Source: Advenella mandrilli
Lineage (GTDB): Bacteria; Pseudomonadota; Gammaproteobacteria; Burkholderiales; Burkholderiaceae_B
NCBI RefSeq assembly: GCF_016595155.1
Contig: NZ_JAENGP010000020.1
Coordinates: 1 to 35,338 of the forward strand
Reading direction: 5' to 3'
DNA: 35,338 bases
How positions within the stretch are numbered: the stretch's first letter is position 1; each line of letters starts with the position of its first letter. Below are positions 1 to 7,669 of this stretch, piece by piece. The notes beneath the pieces were generated by a model that saw only the letters and a list, made by a program, of their open reading frames with translations, did not search any database and was not told the DNA's origin. Both the position numbers and the translations under genes were made by a program.

Positions 1-70
1 GATAACCACTATTTCCGGACAGATACTCCTTTACTAATTTGACTTTGAACTGCACATCATATTTTGCCAT
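1..70 (-). CDS. IS3-family transposase OrfA, N-terminal fragment (cut by window edge)
   Basis: An ATG at 70-68 on the minus strand opens a frame that runs off the window and encodes MAKYDVQFKVKLVKEYLSG and a few more residues. This is the usual start of the helix-turn-helix OrfA of IS3-family transposases, which binds the element's ends and is made into full transposase by -1 frameshifting into orfB. Only 23 codons are visible, so intactness cannot be judged. Confidence 0.75.
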   Translation of the reverse strand, partial: MAKYDVQFKVKLVKEYLSGNSGY

Positions 71-97
71 TGAAAAACCCCAATAAGTTGAAGAGGT

Positions 98-121
98 GTC
101 CAACTTTTTGGGGTCAGTTCA
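98..121. repeat. Terminal inverted repeat of the IS150-group-like element
   Basis: On the minus strand the sequence contains TGACCCCAAAAAGTTGGAC, preceded by TGAAC. It sits 28 bases before the orfA start codon, as the left terminal repeat does in IS150-like elements. The second repeat copy is outside the window. Confidence 0.7.
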
Positions 122-154
122 GAGCGTTGGGAACGAGTAAAAAACGACACCTCG

Positions 155-1183
155 CTAAATGGATAGTTCTTTGCGAACGATTTCTGCGCCGGCACTTAAG
201 GCAAGCAACTTGCCTCTTGCCACTTCACGAGGTAAAGGTGCCATTCCACAATTAGTACAAGGATAAAGCTTATCGGCATCAACAAACTGAAGGGCTTTAC
301 GCAGGGTATTGGCGACTTCCTCGGGCGTTTCAATAATCTTGCTTGCCACGTCAATAGCACCTACCATTACTTTCTTGCTCCTGATAAGCTCAATAAGATC
401 AATCGGAACATGAGAGTTATGACATTCCAGCGAGATGATATCTATTTTGGATTGTTGCAATTTTGGAAAAGATTCTTCATATTGGCGCCACTCTGAGCCC
501 AGCGTCTTTTTCCAGTCTGTATTGGCTTTAATCCCGTAACCATAGCAAATATGCACGGCAGTTTCACATTTCAGCCCTTCAATCGCTCTTTCCAGGGTGG
601 CAATACCCCAATCATTCACATCATCAAAGAAAACATTAAAGGCAGGCTCATCAAATTGAATGATGTCTACCCCAGCCGCTTCCAACTCTTTGGCTTCCTG
701 ATTAAGGATTTTGGCAAATTCCCAGGCCAGTTTTTCACGGCTTTTATAATGGCTGTCATAAAGCGTATCAATCATGGTCATGGGACCCGGCAACGCCCAC
801 TTAATAGGCTGCCTGGTGTGCTGACGTAAAAATTTGGCATCTTCAACAAAAACGGGCTTTGTGCGGGCCACAGCACCCACCACCGTTGGCACACTCGCAT
901 CGTAGCGATCACGGATTCTCACGGTCTCCCGTTTCTCAAAGTCAACACCGCTAAGGTGTTCAATAAACGTGGTCACAAAATGCTGACGGGTTTGCTCGCC
1001 ATCACTAATAATATCAATACCTGCTGTTTCCTGTTCTTGCAATGACAAACGTAAAGCATCTTGTTTGCCCTCAATTAATTGCTCACCTTGTAATTGCCAG
1101 GAAGACCAAAGTGTCTCGGGTTGTGCAAGCCAGGAAGGTTTAGGCAAGCTGCCAGCCGTTGAAGTGGGTAATAATTTTTTCAT
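155..1183 (-). CDS. mesD: Core methionine synthase MesD (MetE C-terminal domain only)
   Basis: The 342-aa protein corresponds to the C-terminal catalytic barrel of cobalamin-independent methionine synthase MetE (about 750 aa) and lacks the N-terminal folate-binding half. Candidate zinc/homocysteine ligands are all present: His211 and Cys213 in HICYG, Glu253 in SLECHNS, and Cys312 in NCGMAPLPRE. In the published core-MetE families, the version paired with a DUF1852 gene is MesD. MesD makes methionine from homocysteine in aerobic bacteria without methyl-folate or cobalamin but needs oxygen and the DUF1852 protein. Here the DUF1852 gene is the immediate upstream neighbour (24-bp gap), so the two are probably co-transcribed. 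The start ATG at 1183 gives the expected N-terminus (MKKLLPTSTAGSLPKP). The methyl donor is not evident from the sequence. Confidence 0.9.
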   Translation of the reverse strand: MKKLLPTSTAGSLPKPSWLAQPETLWSSWQLQGEQLIEGKQDALRLSLQEQETAGIDIISDGEQTRQHFVTTFIEHLSGVDFEKRETVRIRDRYDASVPTVVGAVARTKPVFVEDAKFLRQHTRQPIKWALPGPMTMIDTLYDSHYKSREKLAWEFAKILNQEAKELEAAGVDIIQFDEPAFNVFFDDVNDWGIATLERAIEGLKCETAVHICYGYGIKANTDWKKTLGSEWRQYEESFPKLQQSKIDIISLECHNSHVPIDLIELIRSKKVMVGAIDVASKIIETPEEVANTLRKALQFVDADKLYPCTNCGMAPLPREVARGKLLALSAGAEIVRKELSI

Positions 1184-1207
1184 AATAAATAGTTTTTTTT
1201 TGATTAA

Positions 1208-2185
1208 TTAAAGGGCGTAGTTAGCAGCCCATTGATTTAGAATGGTTTGGTATGGTTTCATAAAATATTCTTCAGTCAGCCTGCCCTGCTCAATAGCCAG
1301 TTGGCTACGCTCTTCCCGGTCGTAGACAATTTGGGTTAATGAGTGATCCTGGTTCGTTAAGCGTGGTTGATAGCACTTGCCTGCCACAGAATTGGCATTG
1401 TAAATTTCAGGCCGGTAAATTTTCTGGAACGTTTCCATCGTGCTGATGGTACTAATCAGTTCAAGATTCGTATAGTCATTAAGCAAATCACCACAAAAAT
1501 AAAATGCCAACGGTGCAACACTGTTTTCAGGCATAAAATAACGAGCCCGCATCCCCATTTTTTCAAAATATTGATCCGTTGGAGAAGACTCGTTCTGACG
1601 GTACTCAACCCCCAATACAGGATGCCGGTTTTCAGTCCTGTGATAGGTCTTGCTGCTTGCAACGCTTAAACATATAACAGGCGGTTTATTAAAGTTTTCT
1701 TTGTAAACATTTGAGTTCACGAAGCATTGAAACAGCTTTCCGTGCAAATCACCAAAATCATCTGGAAGACTGAATTCATTTTTATCTTTATTGTGCGCTG
1801 GCAGCAACACACTAAAATCATAGTCCCGCACGTAAGAGGAAAAATTATTCCCTACAATACCTTCTATGCGTATATTATCTTTTTGATCAACAATATTGGT
1901 TTTCAATATTTCAATCACAGGAAAGGGAACGCCCTTGCCTTCAATATCAACATCAACTGAAATAATCTCAAGCTCAACCGAATAACGATCCCCCTTGGAG
2001 TTATCCCAATCGGCCAAATCATTGAAGCGGTTATTAATCATCCTTAACGTGTTGCGCAAATTCTGTTGCCGGCTATCGCCCCTGGCTAAATTGGCAAAAT
2101 TGGTGGTGATGCGTGTGTTTTCTGCTGGATGATAGTTTTCATCAAAGCAAATACGCTTAATACTAAATGCAAATTCTTTACTCAT
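1208..2185 (-). CDS. mesX: MesX, DUF1852 partner protein of MesD
   Basis: This 325-aa soluble protein has no signal peptide or membrane segment and matches the DUF1852 family in style (N-terminus MSKEFAFSIKRICFDENYHP, C-terminus ending MKPYQTILNQWAANYAL). DUF1852 genes accompany core-MetE genes in aerobic bacteria and are genetically required for MesD function; the biochemical role is unknown, with an oxygen-dependent step in methyl-group supply being the usual idea. No cofactor motif is obvious by eye. It is the first gene of the mesX-mesD unit and is divergent from a metR-like regulator across 102 bp, which supports regulation by homocysteine/methionine status. Family assignment rests on recognition plus the very specific context. 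Confidence 0.85.
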   Translation of the reverse strand: MSKEFAFSIKRICFDENYHPAENTRITTNFANLARGDSRQQNLRNTLRMINNRFNDLADWDNSKGDRYSVELEIISVDVDIEGKGVPFPVIEILKTNIVDQKDNIRIEGIVGNNFSSYVRDYDFSVLLPAHNKDKNEFSLPDDFGDLHGKLFQCFVNSNVYKENFNKPPVICLSVASSKTYHRTENRHPVLGVEYRQNESSPTDQYFEKMGMRARYFMPENSVAPLAFYFCGDLLNDYTNLELISTISTMETFQKIYRPEIYNANSVAGKCYQPRLTNQDHSLTQIVYDREERSQLAIEQGRLTEEYFMKPYQTILNQWAANYAL

Positions 2186-2287
2186 TGTGATCGGTCACTC
2201 TCATTTTAATAACTTGTATTGTAGGAAAGCATTTATATGAAGTAAAATGGTCTTATTTCATTAACCCATGAATATTTATCATTAATT
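2186..2287. promoter_or_regulatory. Divergent mesX/metR control region with possible MetR operator
   Basis: This 102-bp AT-rich spacer separates mesX and metR. It contains an interrupted palindrome with arms ATGAA (2237-2241) and TTCAT (2257-2261), followed by a further TGAA at 2269-2272. The half-sites resemble MetR (TGAA and TTCA), but the arm spacing is 15 bp rather than the classical 5 bp, so this is a candidate only. No SAM or cobalamin riboswitch signature is seen. Confidence 0.35.
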
Positions 2288-3175
2288 ATGTTGGAACGTA
2301 TCCACCTGTCCATTGTGCAGCAAGTTGAACAGCAAGGCTCCATGACTGCAGCCGCAGATATGCTACATGTTACCCAGTCGGCACTTAGTCACAGCATGAA
2401 GAAGCTGGAGCAGCAGTTAGGCACTAATATCTGGCGACGTGAAGGCCGCAGCCTGCAGCTTACCCAGGCAGGACAATATCTGCTGGCCGTCGCCAATCGC
2501 GTGCTGCCACAGCTGGATCTGGCGGAAGAACGGTTGCGCCAGTTCGCACAAGGTGAACGGGGCTCCCTACGCATTGGCATGGAATGCCATCCCTGCTATC
2601 AATGGCTGCTGAAAATCGTCTCACCTTATCTAAGTGCCTGGCCCGATGTTGATGTCGATGTGAAACAGAAATTTCAGTTTGGCGGCATGGGGGCACTTTT
2701 TGGTTATGAAATTGATTTACTGGTCACCCCCGACCCGCTTTACAAACCCGGCCTGAAATTTGAGCCCGTGTTCGACTACGAACAGGTGCTGGTGGTTGCC
2801 AAAAACCATACACTTGCAAACGCTACCTATGTCAAGCCGCATCACCTTACCCAGGAAGTCTTAATCAGCTATCCGGTAGACGTTGAGCGCCTGGACATTT
2901 ACAACCAGTTTTTGCTACCGGCAGGCATCGCCCCCAAACGCCACAAAACCATTGAAACCACAGACATTATGTTGCAGATGGTGGCCAGCGGTCGCGGGGT
3001 AACCGCCTTGCCACGCTGGCTGATTGAAGAGTATACCGACAAGCTGCCCATAGTACCTGTAAGGTTGGGACCCGATGGCATTGCCAAGCAGATTTTTGTG
3101 GGCTTGCGCGAAACCGATATCGAGATTGACTATATACAGGCCTTTGTCGCGCTAGCCCGGGGTTCCTCTTTCTAA
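2288..3175 (+). CDS. metR: LysR-family regulator, MetR-like
   Basis: The 295-aa protein has a typical LysR layout: an N-terminal winged helix-turn-helix (about residues 1-60, including AAADMLHVTQSALSHSMKKL) and a periplasmic-binding-like effector domain (about 90-290). The sequence style (RIGMECHPCYQWL, YPVDVERLDIYNQFLLPAGI, ASGRGVTALPRWL) is that of MetR, which senses homocysteine and activates methionine synthase genes. It is divergent from mesX-mesD, the normal position for a LysR protein controlling its neighbour. It probably controls this module and may also be global for methionine synthesis. Confidence 0.85.
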   Translation: MLERIHLSIVQQVEQQGSMTAAADMLHVTQSALSHSMKKLEQQLGTNIWRREGRSLQLTQAGQYLLAVANRVLPQLDLAEERLRQFAQGERGSLRIGMECHPCYQWLLKIVSPYLSAWPDVDVDVKQKFQFGGMGALFGYEIDLLVTPDPLYKPGLKFEPVFDYEQVLVVAKNHTLANATYVKPHHLTQEVLISYPVDVERLDIYNQFLLPAGIAPKRHKTIETTDIMLQMVASGRGVTALPRWLIEEYTDKLPIVPVRLGPDGIAKQIFVGLRETDIEIDYIQAFVALARGSSF

Positions 3176-3192
3176 GCCTTGGTTTTTCCTAC

Positions 3193-3220
3193 AAAAAAGT
3201 CCGCATAAAGCGGGCTTTTT
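3193..3220. terminator. Bidirectional terminator between metR and the ankyrin gene
   Basis: AAGTCCGC and GCGGGCTT form an 8-bp stem (one G-T pair) around a 5-nt loop, with a run of A on the left and a run of T on the right. It can end metR from the plus strand and the convergent ankyrin gene from the minus strand. Confidence 0.75.
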
Positions 3221-3235
3221 ACGGCCAGCAACCAT

Positions 3236-3907
3236 TTAGCGGCCGCCAGCTGCGACAAGCATTTTTTCAATATCGCGATAATTGGCACGCCGGGCATGCT
3301 GAAGTGGTGTCACACCATTACCATCTGCCAGATTAACGTCTGCACCTGCCTTGATCAGCAATTCTACAATTTGCCGGTGACGCTCACCGCCATCGCCCAG
3401 AATAATTGCCTCAAGTATCGCGGTCCAGTGAAGGTTGTTAACGTGATCCACATCAACCCCAGCCTCAATCAGGGCGCCTACTGTTTCGACATGTCCGCGT
3501 TCTGCGGCCGGGATCAGCGCCGTCCCACCGTACCGGTTGGTGCTCTTCAGATCGGCCCCATGCGCCAACGTCATTCTTAAAATATCCAAATGACCGCGCG
3601 CTCCTGCATAAAGATAAGGGCTGTCATTGATATTATCTTTGGCGTTTACGTCGGAGCCGGCTTCGATAAGGACCTTGGCCGCCTCAACAGCATTGGCATG
3701 TGTAGCCGTCAAGAGCGCCGTTGCCCCGCTAGCGTCGCGTGCATCAATTTGCGCACCTTCGGCCAGTAGCTGGCTAACACGCACTGCATCATTCTGTTTA
3801 GCGGCTTTATGCAACGACATTTCATTCATGGATTTTCCGGTACCAATAAGGGGAAAGGCCAACAGCCACAGAGCGACAACGGTTGCAAAGATCGTACGAC
3901 AAAACAT
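3236..3907 (-). CDS. Exported ankyrin-repeat protein
   Basis: The start at 3907 is preferred because GGGAG lies 7 bp upstream of this ATG; an alternative frame opening lies 24 bp further up. The protein (223 aa) begins with MFCRTIFATVVALWLLAFPLIG, a signal peptide or membrane anchor, followed by about five ankyrin repeats. Each carries the usual signature (for example GATALLTATHANAVEAAKVL, GGTALIPAAERGHVETVGAL and GVTPLQHARRANYRDIEKML). It is probably periplasmic and binds a protein partner that the sequence does not reveal. Periplasmic ankyrin proteins are common in betaproteobacteria and often linked to oxidative stress, but nothing here proves that. It sits alone between a terminator and a broken transporter gene. 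Confidence 0.85.
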   Translation of the reverse strand: MFCRTIFATVVALWLLAFPLIGTGKSMNEMSLHKAAKQNDAVRVSQLLAEGAQIDARDASGATALLTATHANAVEAAKVLIEAGSDVNAKDNINDSPYLYAGARGHLDILRMTLAHGADLKSTNRYGGTALIPAAERGHVETVGALIEAGVDVDHVNNLHWTAILEAIILGDGGERHRQIVELLIKAGADVNLADGNGVTPLQHARRANYRDIEKMLVAAGGR

Positions 3908-3964
3908 GATGAATCTCCCGGTCAATGGCAAAAATAGCCTGGCTATGAAGGAGCCCGAGCTTAG

Positions 3965-4207
3965 GCCCGGCTGGAAACGCCTGCCTGCCGCGCTGTGGCA
4001 TTCAGCTCGGCAACACGCAATTCCCTGGTCGTACTGCCACTTGCCCTATCAGTGCCCGGTGCTATTCCGGTGCTACCGGCTATCATCGTGATGCAAACGA
4101 TAGTCGAGCTGGTCGCCTCAACAGTCTACATGCGCCTTATTCCAAAACTTGGGTCGAACCCAGCCACCAAACCACCACGGGACAAGCATATCCAAGATGC
4201 TAGTTGA
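3965..4207 (+). pseudogene. Remnant of a bile-acid:Na+/arsenite-type symporter (C-terminal piece)
   Basis: A plus-strand frame, open from the stop at 3962 to the stop at 4207, encodes about 80 residues. They include AFSSATRNSLVVLPLALS, then a hydrophobic stretch ending IVMQTIVELVASTVYMRLIP. This closely resembles the last two membrane segments of bacterial symporters of the bile-acid/arsenic-resistance (ACR3-like) family. The N-terminal three quarters are missing: upstream there is a stop and then the ankyrin gene on the other strand. No start codon with a convincing ribosome site exists, so this is a decayed fragment. The identification is by recognition of the conserved TRNSLVVLPLAL pattern. 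Confidence 0.6.
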
Positions 4208-4228
4208 AGGTTAGTTAACGCACTACCC

Positions 4229-4939
4229 CTAGCGGATCAGGCTTTCATAGACAGTGCCGTGATCCAGCACCTTGCCTGCTTCGTCCATAACGCGCATGGC
4301 ATCGGCCGAGACTTCGTCGATAACCACGACTTCGCCGTCAACCAGCCCGATTTCAATTTTCATGTCGACCAGGGTAAGACCCTTGTCGTGCAGGTCGGCT
4401 TCAACAATGCGGCACACCTGGCGGGTAATGTCTTTGGCCTGCTCAAGGTGAACCGGACTAACAAGACCCAGGGCAACAAGGGTGTCATCGTTAATCAGTG
4501 GATCGCCGCGTTCATCATCTTTGACGGTGATCTCGACCAGATAATCCAAATTGGCATCTACATCGGAAATGTACTGCTGGTAACGGCGCAGGAAGCTGCC
4601 CCAGGGGCGGGTGCGGCAAACGAACTCCAGACCGCCTGCCCCGCTAATACTTTTGCCTAATGGCTCGGCACGACGGACTTCCATGGTGCCTTTTTCAAGA
4701 TCAAGCTGCACCAGATGGGTGGAAATGTTGGCGGCGTGAAGACGCTTGAAGAAGTAATCGGTCATGGCAAGCGATTTACGGCCCTTGCCTTCGACCTGAC
4801 CAATAACCGTATTGGCACCCGGGTCGATAACACCGTTATCGCCAGTCACGTCGTCTTTGAAAACAAGAAGGATGTTGCCGTTTGCAAGGGCAAACAGGTC
4901 TTTGGTCTTGCCGGAATAAATTTTTTCGCTGGTATTCAT
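4229..4939 (-). CDS. purC: SAICAR synthase (phosphoribosylaminoimidazole-succinocarboxamide synthase)
   Basis: PurC joins CAIR and aspartate using ATP in step 8 of purine synthesis (cytosolic). The ATG at 4939 (MNTSEKIYSGKTKDLF) is chosen over the longer frame because the added 26 residues are not family-like. The 236-aa protein has the GKTKDLF nucleotide-loop start, the RPWGSFLRRY segment and the C-terminal VVVIDEVSADAMRV block. The wording (VTGDNGVIDPGANTVIGQVEGKG, KDDERGDPLINDDTL) resembles the short clostridial/fusobacterial type more than the roughly 290-aa type I would expect in Burkholderiales. It lies 78 bp downstream of guaA on the same strand and may be co-transcribed with it. It could be the only purC or a second copy. 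Confidence 0.9.
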   Translation of the reverse strand: MNTSEKIYSGKTKDLFALANGNILLVFKDDVTGDNGVIDPGANTVIGQVEGKGRKSLAMTDYFFKRLHAANISTHLVQLDLEKGTMEVRRAEPLGKSISGAGGLEFVCRTRPWGSFLRRYQQYISDVDANLDYLVEITVKDDERGDPLINDDTLVALGLVSPVHLEQAKDITRQVCRIVEADLHDKGLTLVDMKIEIGLVDGEVVVIDEVSADAMRVMDEAGKVLDHGTVYESLIR

Positions 4940-5017
4940 CAGTTTACTCGTTGATGGTTTCAATATTTTGTTTTGGAAGAGAGGCAGTGCACCGGACAGG
5001 CACCCTGCCCCTGCCAC

Positions 5018-6610
5018 TTATTCCCACTCAATTGTTGCTGGCGGTTTGCTGGACACATCATAAACCACGCGGTTAATGCCACGTACTTCATTAATAATAC
5101 GCCCTGACACTTTAGCCAACAAAGGATACGGCAAAGGCGCCCAGTCTGCCGTCATGAAATCGGACGTTTGCACGGCACGCAATGCCACCACGTACTCATA
5201 CGTACGGCCATCACCCATGACGCCAACAGATTTAACCGGCAGGAAGACCGCAAAGGCTTGCGATGTCAGGTCATACCAGCTGCGTCCGGTTTCAGGGTCT
5301 ATCGTGTTGCGCAGCTCTTCAATAAAAATCGCATCGGCGCGACGCAACAAGTCGGCATATTCTTTTTTAACCGCACCCAGAATACGTACGCCCAGACCAG
5401 GGCCAGGGAATGGGTGACGGTAAACCATGTGCGGTGGCAGACCCAAGGCAATACCCAGCTTGCGCACTTCGTCTTTAAACAGCTCTCGCAAGGGTTCAAG
5501 CAATTTCAGGTTAAGGGTTTCGGGCAGGCCGCCTACGTTATGGTGCGATTTAATAGCGACTGCCTTGCCGGTTTTAGAGGCAGCTGACTCAATCACATCG
5601 GGGTAAATGGTGCCCTGCGCCAGCCATTTGGCATTTTTACGCTTGCCGGCTTCTACCTGGAAGACCTCAACAAATTCGCGGCCAATAATTTTGCGTTTGG
5701 CCTCTGGGTCGGTAACGCCTTCAAGGTGGCCCATAAATTGTTCATGGGCATTAATATGCACAATATTAACGCCCAGGTTTTCATGAAGCACTTCCATGAC
5801 CTGTTTGCCTTCGTCCAGACGCAGCAAGCCGTGATCTACAAATACACAGGTTAGCTGGTCGCCAATGGCACGATGAATAAGAGCAGCTGCCACAGAAGAG
5901 TCTACCCCGCCAGACAGGCCAAGGATAACCTCATCGGTGCCCACCTGCTCACGGATATAAGCAACCGCTTCGGAAACGTAATCGGGCATGTTCCAGTCGC
6001 CATTGCAACCGCAGATATCAATAACAAAACGGTTGACCAAAGCCTGACCCTGAACCGTGTGGGTAACTTCCGGGTGAAACTGCACACCGTAAAAATGGCG
6101 TGTTTCGTCAGCCATGCCGGCAATGGGGCAGGATGGGGTTGATGCCATCAGCTTGAAACCTTCGGGCAATTCAATGACCTTGTCACCATGGCTCATCCAG
6201 ACTTTTAGCATGCCATGGCCTTTGGGGGTTTCAAAGTCTTGAATCCCTTTAAGCAAGGCGGTATGGCCATGAGCCCGTACCTCGGCATAGCCGAATTCAC
6301 GCTGATCTGACCAACTTACCTTGCCGCCCAGTTGCATGGCCATCGCTTGCATGCCATAACAAATACCCAAGACAGGTACACCCAGCTCAAACACCTGTGC
6401 CGGCACTTTCAGGGAGCTTTCATCGTAAGCCGATGAGTGGCTGCCGGAAAGAATAATACCTTTAAGACCCTGTGATTGCTGTTCTTTAAGGAATGCTTCA
6501 GATACATCACCCGGATGAATTTCACAGTAAACACCCGCTTCACGAACGCGGCGCGCAATAAGCTGCGTTACCTGGGAACCATAATCAAGAATTAAAATAC
6601 GTTGATGCAT
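5018..6610 (-). CDS. guaA: GMP synthase (glutamine-hydrolysing)
   Basis: GuaA converts XMP to GMP using glutamine and ATP. The 530-aa protein has a class I glutamine amidotransferase domain (about 1-200) with nucleophile Cys in GICYGMQ and the His/Glu pair in FHPEV. An ATP pyrophosphatase domain with the P-loop [10 protein letters not shown] follows, then the dimerisation domain ending KPPATIEWE, the conserved C-terminus. The start ATG at 6610 gives [13 protein letters not shown], the standard N-terminus; the frame extends 13 codons upstream without family similarity. guaB is upstream on the same strand but separated by a plus-strand hydrolase gene, so guaA needs its own promoter in 6611-6785. 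Confidence 0.97.
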   Translation of the reverse strand: MHQRILILDYGSQVTQLIARRVREAGVYCEIHPGDVSEAFLKEQQSQGLKGIILSGSHSSAYDESSLKVPAQVFELGVPVLGICYGMQAMAMQLGGKVSWSDQREFGYAEVRAHGHTALLKGIQDFETPKGHGMLKVWMSHGDKVIELPEGFKLMASTPSCPIAGMADETRHFYGVQFHPEVTHTVQGQALVNRFVIDICGCNGDWNMPDYVSEAVAYIREQVGTDEVILGLSGGVDSSVAAALIHRAIGDQLTCVFVDHGLLRLDEGKQVMEVLHENLGVNIVHINAHEQFMGHLEGVTDPEAKRKIIGREFVEVFQVEAGKRKNAKWLAQGTIYPDVIESAASKTGKAVAIKSHHNVGGLPETLNLKLLEPLRELFKDEVRKLGIALGLPPHMVYRHPFPGPGLGVRILGAVKKEYADLLRRADAIFIEELRNTIDPETGRSWYDLTSQAFAVFLPVKSVGVMGDGRTYEYVVALRAVQTSDFMTADWAPLPYPLLAKVSGRIINEVRGINRVVYDVSSKPPATIEWE

Positions 6611-6785
6611 ATAAAGACCATTAAATGTAGCAATTTGTGCTAAAAGCACAGACAGGATAAAGCGTAAATTATAATGTATAGTCTAGTATCAAATGAATGT
6701 ATTTAGCCCTGCAAACACATTTAGACTCACCCTTTCCCACTTCTTTTTCAAAAAAACAAATAAATACCCGTAATAAGGAGACAAC

Positions 6786-7511
6786 ATGACAGAACATACC
6801 CCCACAACATTTGTACTGGTACATGGTGCCTGGCATGGAGGCTGGGTGTGGCAAACACTGGCAGAGCATTTGCGCCAGCAGGGTCACAGGGTATACACGC
6901 CCACCCTTACCGGACTGGGCGAACGATCCCATTTGCTTAATGAAAACATTACGCTGGACACCTTTATTACCGACATTGTCAACCTGTTTAAATGGGAAAA
7001 ACTGAATAATGTGGTATTGCTAGGGCACAGTTTTGGCGGACTGGTCATTAGCGGGGTAGCAGACAGGGTCCCTGAAAGCATCCGGCAATTGATTTACCTG
7101 GACGGTTTCCTGGTTGAAAACGACCAATCCCCTTTTGACACCCTGCCGTCCAAAGCGGTTGAAAAACTGAAAAACATAGCGGCTACCCAATGCAATGGCC
7201 TGGCCCTACCCGCACCAAGGCCGGTATTGCTGGGCTATCCCGATGACGAAAACACAACCGAAACCATTGCCGGCCTGCTTACGCCCCACCCCATTGGCAC
7301 CTACGCCAACAAACTGGCGCTGCATCATCCGCTGGGCAATTACCTGCCAGTTACGTATTACAAATGTACCAACCCCGCCTATGACCCGGTTGCCCAGTCA
7401 CATGTGCTGGCTAAAAAGCAGCAAGGCTGGAGCATTGTAAAATTGCCCACCTCTCACGCTGCTCCCTTTACCCACCCACATTTGCTGGCTGATCTGCTGC
7501 TGTCGTTTTAA
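6786..7511 (+). CDS. Alpha/beta hydrolase (esterase/methylesterase-like)
   Basis: The 241-aa protein has the alpha/beta hydrolase fold of the plant methylesterase/hydroxynitrile-lyase-like group. It shows an oxyanion strand VLVHGAWHGGW (residues 10-20), a nucleophile elbow GHSFGG with Ser82, a probable acid Asp200 in NPAYDPVAQ, and His224 in SHAAPFTHP. An AAGGAG site lies 5 bp upstream of the ATG, so the start is firm. There is no signal peptide; it should be cytosolic. The substrate is unknown. It lies on the strand opposite guaA and guaB and breaks up the usual guaB-guaA arrangement, ending at a strong bidirectional terminator. Confidence 0.85.
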   Translation: MTEHTPTTFVLVHGAWHGGWVWQTLAEHLRQQGHRVYTPTLTGLGERSHLLNENITLDTFITDIVNLFKWEKLNNVVLLGHSFGGLVISGVADRVPESIRQLIYLDGFLVENDQSPFDTLPSKAVEKLKNIAATQCNGLALPAPRPVLLGYPDDENTTETIAGLLTPHPIGTYANKLALHHPLGNYLPVTYYKCTNPAYDPVAQSHVLAKKQQGWSIVKLPTSHAAPFTHPHLLADLLLSF

Positions 7512-7590
7512 CCAGGTTTAAACGTCCTGGTGTGAAGTATTTGGAGGCTGGTTTGCCTGCTGGCATGTGCTCATGACGGGCACACCCAAT

Positions 7591-7628
7591 AAAAAACCCT
7601 TCCGGAAAAATTTTCGGAAGGGTTTTTT
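7591..7628. terminator. Strong bidirectional terminator between hydrolase and guaB
   Basis: A perfect 13-bp inverted repeat (AAAAAACCCTTCC and GGAAGGGTTTTTT) with further pairing in the loop. The A and T runs make it work in both directions for these two convergent genes. Confidence 0.9.
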
Positions 7629-7669
7629 ACCTTAACGGCCAAGCCGGACTTAACCTGTATTAAACAGGA

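Larger units (their letters stand above)
1..121 (-). mobile_element. Left end of an IS3-family (IS150-group-like) insertion sequence, cut by window edge
   Basis: The minus strand contains the start of an IS3-type OrfA (positions 70 to 1) preceded by a terminal inverted-repeat-like sequence at 98-121. The minus-strand repeat begins TGAAC and continues TGACCCCAAAAAGTTGGAC, closely resembling IS150-group ends. The rest of the element lies outside the window, so neither the other end nor a target-site duplication can be seen. The element's outer end is only 33 bp from the mesD stop codon, so it landed immediately downstream of the methionine module. Family assignment rests on the end sequence and the first 23 residues of OrfA. 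Confidence 0.8.

Noticed and set aside
2186-2287. SAM or cobalamin riboswitch before mesX
   Set aside because: The leader is short and AT-rich, with none of the conserved motifs of either riboswitch class.
6669-6932. A minus-strand open frame upstream of guaA
   Set aside because: It overlaps the start of the well-supported hydrolase gene and its translation resembles no protein family.
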